A program made the position numbers and the translations under genes. A stretch of 57,415 nucleotides of DNA from Pleurocapsa sp. MO_226.B13. GTDB lineage: Bacteria; Cyanobacteriota; Cyanobacteriia; Cyanobacteriales; Xenococcaceae. The stretch's first letter is position 1. Each line of letters starts with the position of its first letter. Below, piece by piece: positions 54,273 to 57,415 of the stretch. The DNA lies in contig JASJEI010000015.1 of assembly GCA_030064795.1 (NCBI GenBank), positions 1 through 57,415 on the forward strand. Direction: 5' to 3'. A model generated the notes under the pieces. The model did not search any database. It had not been told where the DNA came from and worked only from the letters and a program-made list of their open reading frames with translations.

Positions 54273-56516
54273 CTAAAGCTGACAAGCTGACAATTTCACT
54301 AAAGCAGTTGGTTTTTGAGCGATTAATTCTACATTACCTCGATCGTTGATTTTCCAAGCGTTTGCTTCAGATATAGATTGATAACTCGCTCCAGAATGCT
54401 GAGAAATATTATTACTCGATTTGACTGACTTTGATTTTGAACCCGCTTTTCCCAAATCACCAACGGTATTTAGACTTATTGTGTCTTCGATCGGGTTGCT
54501 AGGAATACCACCCCGCCCAATATTGCGAAAGCTATTTTTGGCATAATCTTCTCCCGCACCACAGCCTGTATAAATATAATCTTCGGCAACCAGAGGAGAA
54601 TATTCTTTATAATCCATCTGTAGCCGAGAATTAATATCTAGAGTGTCAATTTTAATCGTACCTGCTTTAGTTTCTATCTCCGAACTGGCAGTAATGCTAC
54701 TGTCTGGATCTGTAAACAAACCTTGTGTATTGATATTAATATTGCCTCCACTTCCTTGTTGAGCATTGGCACTAATACTATCGGACTCTAATAAAACTAA
54801 GTTATCTGCTTCGACAAAAATATTGCCTCCATCACCACTTTGCTCGGCAGTAGTAGAAATAGCACGGGCGTTGTTTAAAATAATCGAATCTTCAGCAGTA
54901 ATTGTAATCGAACCACCTTTTCCCGATGCGGTGTTGGCGGTAATTTCCCCTCTGGTATTCAGGTTTAAATTCAAGGCATTAATTTCAATATTGCCTGCAT
55001 TTGCCAAACCATAATTACTAACAGAAACAGTTGCTGAGTCTTCGATAATTAATTCTGGAGTATTGATAACTAAGCTACCGCTTTCTCCTTGAGGGCGTTC
55101 GGCTAGAGGCAAGCCTGCAATGCCCGAAGAGGCAACAAAGCCACTGGCTAAGACAGTTTCGGTAAAACTTCCTGGACTATCTTGCGATCGCAAAATTCCC
55201 GTTCCTGAAATAGCGATCGATTCGCTAGCATTAACAATAATTTCTCCCCCCGCGCCTTCCCCTGCGATCGCTTGGATTTGGCTACCATCGTAAATAAATA
55301 ATCTTCCCGTATTAACTTCTATTTTTCCGCCATCGCCACTTCCCTGAGTAGAAGTGCTGATAATAGAAGGGTTAGATCCCAAAGCACTCGATAATTCTAC
55401 AGTCTCCAATGCCTCCAGAGTAATATTTCCTCCCGCACCTGCGCTGAGAGTCCCCGCCGAGATTACCGTGCCGTTAGTAAAGGAGATTTGAGGAGTTTTA
55501 ATTAGAATATCACCCCCCGTCCCCGCGATCGCCTGTTCTAAATTCGAGCGTATTTGTCCTACTTGAGTAAACAAAAAACTACTATCTAAATTAATTGATT
55601 CGCTCGCTTCCAGCCCGATCGTCCCCCCAGTGCCATTAATATCTGTAAAGTTGCGTATTCCCGAACTGGTTGAGAAATTAATTGTTTTACCGCGAAGATT
55701 AACTTCTCCACTACTGTTAATTAAAGCTCGATTACTCAACTCAATCTGACCTAATTCTTGAGTAGGAGCGTAATCAAACTGCCAACCGCGATCGACAGGC
55801 TGTAGATTAACCCTACCAGCTTTGATACTGCTAATTTCAATATTGCTACCGATCCCATTAAGACTATTACGGGCAAGAGAAACATCGCCTCCCAAAAACC
55901 CCAGGGTATTACCCGCTCGTATACTTAAGCCCACACTCGGATCGTTAGCTTCACGGTTGGCGTTGGGTAATACTGCGATCTCTCCACTCGCACTAGCACC
56001 ATATTGTAAACCAATGGGTGTACTGATAGTTAAAATAGGTTCAGCTTCTGGAGTAACGGCACTAAATTCAATTCCATCGGCAAAAACTACTCGATCTGCT
56101 GTGGTAGCAATAAATGACCCTCCCACATTTAGTTGCGCATTTGCCCCAAAAATAATTCCCGCTGGATTGAGCAAAAATAAATTAGCATTGCCTTGGGTTT
56201 GGATCGAGCCATTAATTTCAGAAATATTTCCCCCTGTGACACGGCTGAAAATATTACTTATATCCAAATCATGCTCGAAATTGGCTACCGCATTTGTCTC
56301 CAGAGAAAATTCTTGAAAACTATGGAAAAGATTATTGCCAGCTTGAATGCCTCCCGTAATCTGAGAGATATCATTATTAACTTGAACCTGAGTATTGGTT
56401 GTGCGATCGCTAACTACCTGCGCCCGAACGTTATTACCACCGCAGATCGAACCTAAAACAGCAATTGTTGTAGTAGTAATTTTTAATTTATAACTACCAA
56501 AACTCTTTGATTCCAT
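54273..56516 (-). CDS. Filamentous haemagglutinin N-terminal (TpsA-like) secreted protein
   Basis: A 747-residue exported protein. After a signal sequence (ending NNVRAQ) comes the TPS secretion domain: ITGGIQAGNNLFHSFQEFSL, GNANLFLLNPAGIIFGANAQLNVGGSF (in parts), the NPxGIxFG motif. About 500 residues of beta-helix repeats follow, rich in GG/N (GGNITLEALETVEL, GGNIFVEADNLVLL). The C-terminus has a unique Lys/Ser-rich stretch and two cysteines. Two-partner secretion needs a TpsB outer-membrane partner; none is in the window. The likely role is surface adhesion. Confidence 0.9.
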   Translation of the reverse strand: MESKSFGSYKLKITTTTIAVLGSICGGNNVRAQVVSDRTTNTQVQVNNDISQITGGIQAGNNLFHSFQEFSLETNAVANFEHDLDISNIFSRVTGGNISEINGSIQTQGNANLFLLNPAGIIFGANAQLNVGGSFIATTADRVVFADGIEFSAVTPEAEPILTISTPIGLQYGASASGEIAVLPNANREANDPSVGLSIRAGNTLGFLGGDVSLARNSLNGIGSNIEISSIKAGRVNLQPVDRGWQFDYAPTQELGQIELSNRALINSSGEVNLRGKTINFSTSSGIRNFTDINGTGGTIGLEASESINLDSSFLFTQVGQIRSNLEQAIAGTGGDILIKTPQISFTNGTVISAGTLSAGAGGNITLEALETVELSSALGSNPSIISTSTQGSGDGGKIEVNTGRLFIYDGSQIQAIAGEGAGGEIIVNASESIAISGTGILRSQDSPGSFTETVLASGFVASSGIAGLPLAERPQGESGSLVINTPELIIEDSATVSVSNYGLANAGNIEINALNLNLNTRGEITANTASGKGGSITITAEDSIILNNARAISTTAEQSGDGGNIFVEADNLVLLESDSISANAQQGSGGNININTQGLFTDPDSSITASSEIETKAGTIKIDTLDINSRLQMDYKEYSPLVAEDYIYTGCGAGEDYAKNSFRNIGRGGIPSNPIEDTISLNTVGDLGKAGSKSKSVKSSNNISQHSGASYQSISEANAWKINDRGNVELIAQKPTALVKLSACQL

Positions 56517-56749
56517 GGCGATAATCCTAACAAGACCTGACGCAATATTAACTTAGGTAAAGTAATACAGCCATAAATATTAAGTCAAAAGTCAAAACAT
56601 TGCTAAATGCTAAATGTTCAATGAATTTTCCAAAGGTAAAGGTAGGAACAAAGGTTCTGTTTATCCGAATTAATTTGCTTAACAAAAATACAAATTTTCT
56701 GAGAATTAAGTAAACTCATATACAAGCAGTTTGTAATCCCGAATGAAGA

Positions 56750-57415
56750 ATGCAAGTTAGTTCCAATTCCAATCCATCCTTTTCTAAAGCTTTACTCCTG
56801 ATTGCCCCTTTTTTCCTTTGGGGAACAGCAATGGTAGCCATGAAGGGTGTTATTCCCTACACAACACCTTTTTTCATGGCTGGAGTGCGCCTTGTACCCG
56901 CAGGAATTTTAGTATTGTTGGTGGCAGCTATTTTAAAATTACCCCAACCCAAAACCATTCGAGCCTGGTTGTGGATTTTGGCTTTCGCCATAATAGACGG
57001 AGCGATGTTTCAAGGTTTTTTAGCCCTGGGAATCGTCAAAACAGGGGCGGGATTGGGTTCGGTGATGATTGATTCTCAACCCCTGGCAGTTGCCCTGTTA
57101 TCTAGCTTGTTATTTGGCGAAATTATTGGTCTTTGGGGTTGGTTGGGGTTAAGTATCGGTGTACTAGGTATTAGTTTGATTGGCTTACCAGATCGCTGGA
57201 TCTACAGCATATTTGCTGGAAATTTGGATGGGGTAAATCTGAATTGGCTGGGGTTATTTGAAAACGGCGAGTGGTTGATGTTTCTGGCTTCTTTATCTAT
57301 GGCAGTAGGTACGGTGATGATGCCTTATATCAGTCGTTATAGCGATCCTGTAGTGGCAACAGGTTGGCATATGATTTTGGGTGGACTGCCTTTGTTTGGT
57401 CTATCTTGGTTACAG
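56750..57415 (+). CDS. EamA/DMT-family transporter, 5' part
   Basis: The frame begins with ATG at 56750 and is still open at the window edge (222 codons seen). At least six hydrophobic segments are visible; FFLWGTAMVAMKGVI and PFFMAGVRLVPAGIL form the start of the first EamA domain, and GWLGLSIGVLGISLIGLP ends it. A second EamA domain begins near residue 170 (WLMFLASLSMAVGTVMMP). Substrates of this family range from amino acids to drugs and cannot be assigned. The gene is truncated only by the window. Confidence 0.9.
   Translation, partial: MQVSSNSNPSFSKALLLIAPFFLWGTAMVAMKGVIPYTTPFFMAGVRLVPAGILVLLVAAILKLPQPKTIRAWLWILAFAIIDGAMFQGFLALGIVKTGAGLGSVMIDSQPLAVALLSSLLFGEIIGLWGWLGLSIGVLGISLIGLPDRWIYSIFAGNLDGVNLNWLGLFENGEWLMFLASLSMAVGTVMMPYISRYSDPVVATGWHMILGGLPLFGLSWLQ

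Noticed and set aside
55822..56316. A 164-codon frame opposite the TpsA-like gene
   Set aside because: An antisense shadow of repeat codons (GGN) in the beta-helix; no ribosome binding site or family.

Overview
The window is cyanobacterial. The ribosomal-protein gene order is the cyanobacterial/plastid type: it starts with rplC, lacks rpsJ, rpsN, rpmD and map, and runs through secY-adk-infA-rpmJ-rpsM-rpsK-rpoA-rplQ to truA-rplM-rpsI-rpmE-prfA. The palindrome GCGATCGC (HIP1) is scattered throughout. Several genes belong to families I know mainly from cyanobacteria: a phylloquinone-pathway thioesterase, a DICT histidine kinase, a PATAN response regulator, a DUF760 protein and a group 2 sigma factor. 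The genus cannot be fixed from the sequence alone. No rRNA, tRNA or CRISPR array was found.

Layout. 1-1870: a thioesterase gene, then about 1.3 kb of gene debris, including a truncated secreted-protein fragment and a transposase remnant. 1870-18988: about 17 kb of tightly packed translation and secretion genes on the + strand, ending in prfA. Directly behind prfA lies a diverged, internally deleted and frameshifted second copy. 19921-30806: a SpoIID-like protein and a surface-polysaccharide neighbourhood, with three glycosyltransferases, a sulfotransferase, a glycosidase-like lipoprotein, an O-antigen polymerase/ligase-type membrane protein and a NarL-type regulator. 31040-38795: a frameshifted Rpn-family nuclease, a TPR protein, a GHL10 glycosidase-like protein, an unrecognised secreted coiled-coil protein and a methyltransferase.

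39143-46999: regulation. This part holds a DICT histidine kinase with Gln at the usual phospho-His position, an S9 peptidase, a group 2 sigma factor, a DUF760 protein, and a Nudix hydrolase whose stop overlaps the start of a PATAN-REC response regulator. 47307-54269: a lone TRAP-type binding protein, a previously unlisted 50-aa basic protein, hypD and hypE (NiFe-hydrogenase maturation), an isolated gamma subunit of the alternative (N-type) F-ATPase kind, a 76-aa protein made of two diverged repeats, and a YqiA-like hydrolase. The end holds a TpsA-like haemagglutinin-domain protein and the 5' part of an EamA transporter cut by the window edge.

Intergenic DNA outside the ribosomal cluster is rich in small repeats: heptamer arrays, perfect palindromes, CCCTAAAGG-type hairpins, a 169-bp element with inverted ends between hypD and hypE, and two related fragments that look like 3' ends of IS200/IS605 tnpB genes. 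No complete defence system or complete mobile element is visible. The observations I rate highest are the second prfA-like gene, the DICT kinase lacking the canonical histidine, the orphan N-type gamma subunit, the pair of tnpB-end-like structured elements, and the small duplicated-module and basic proteins.
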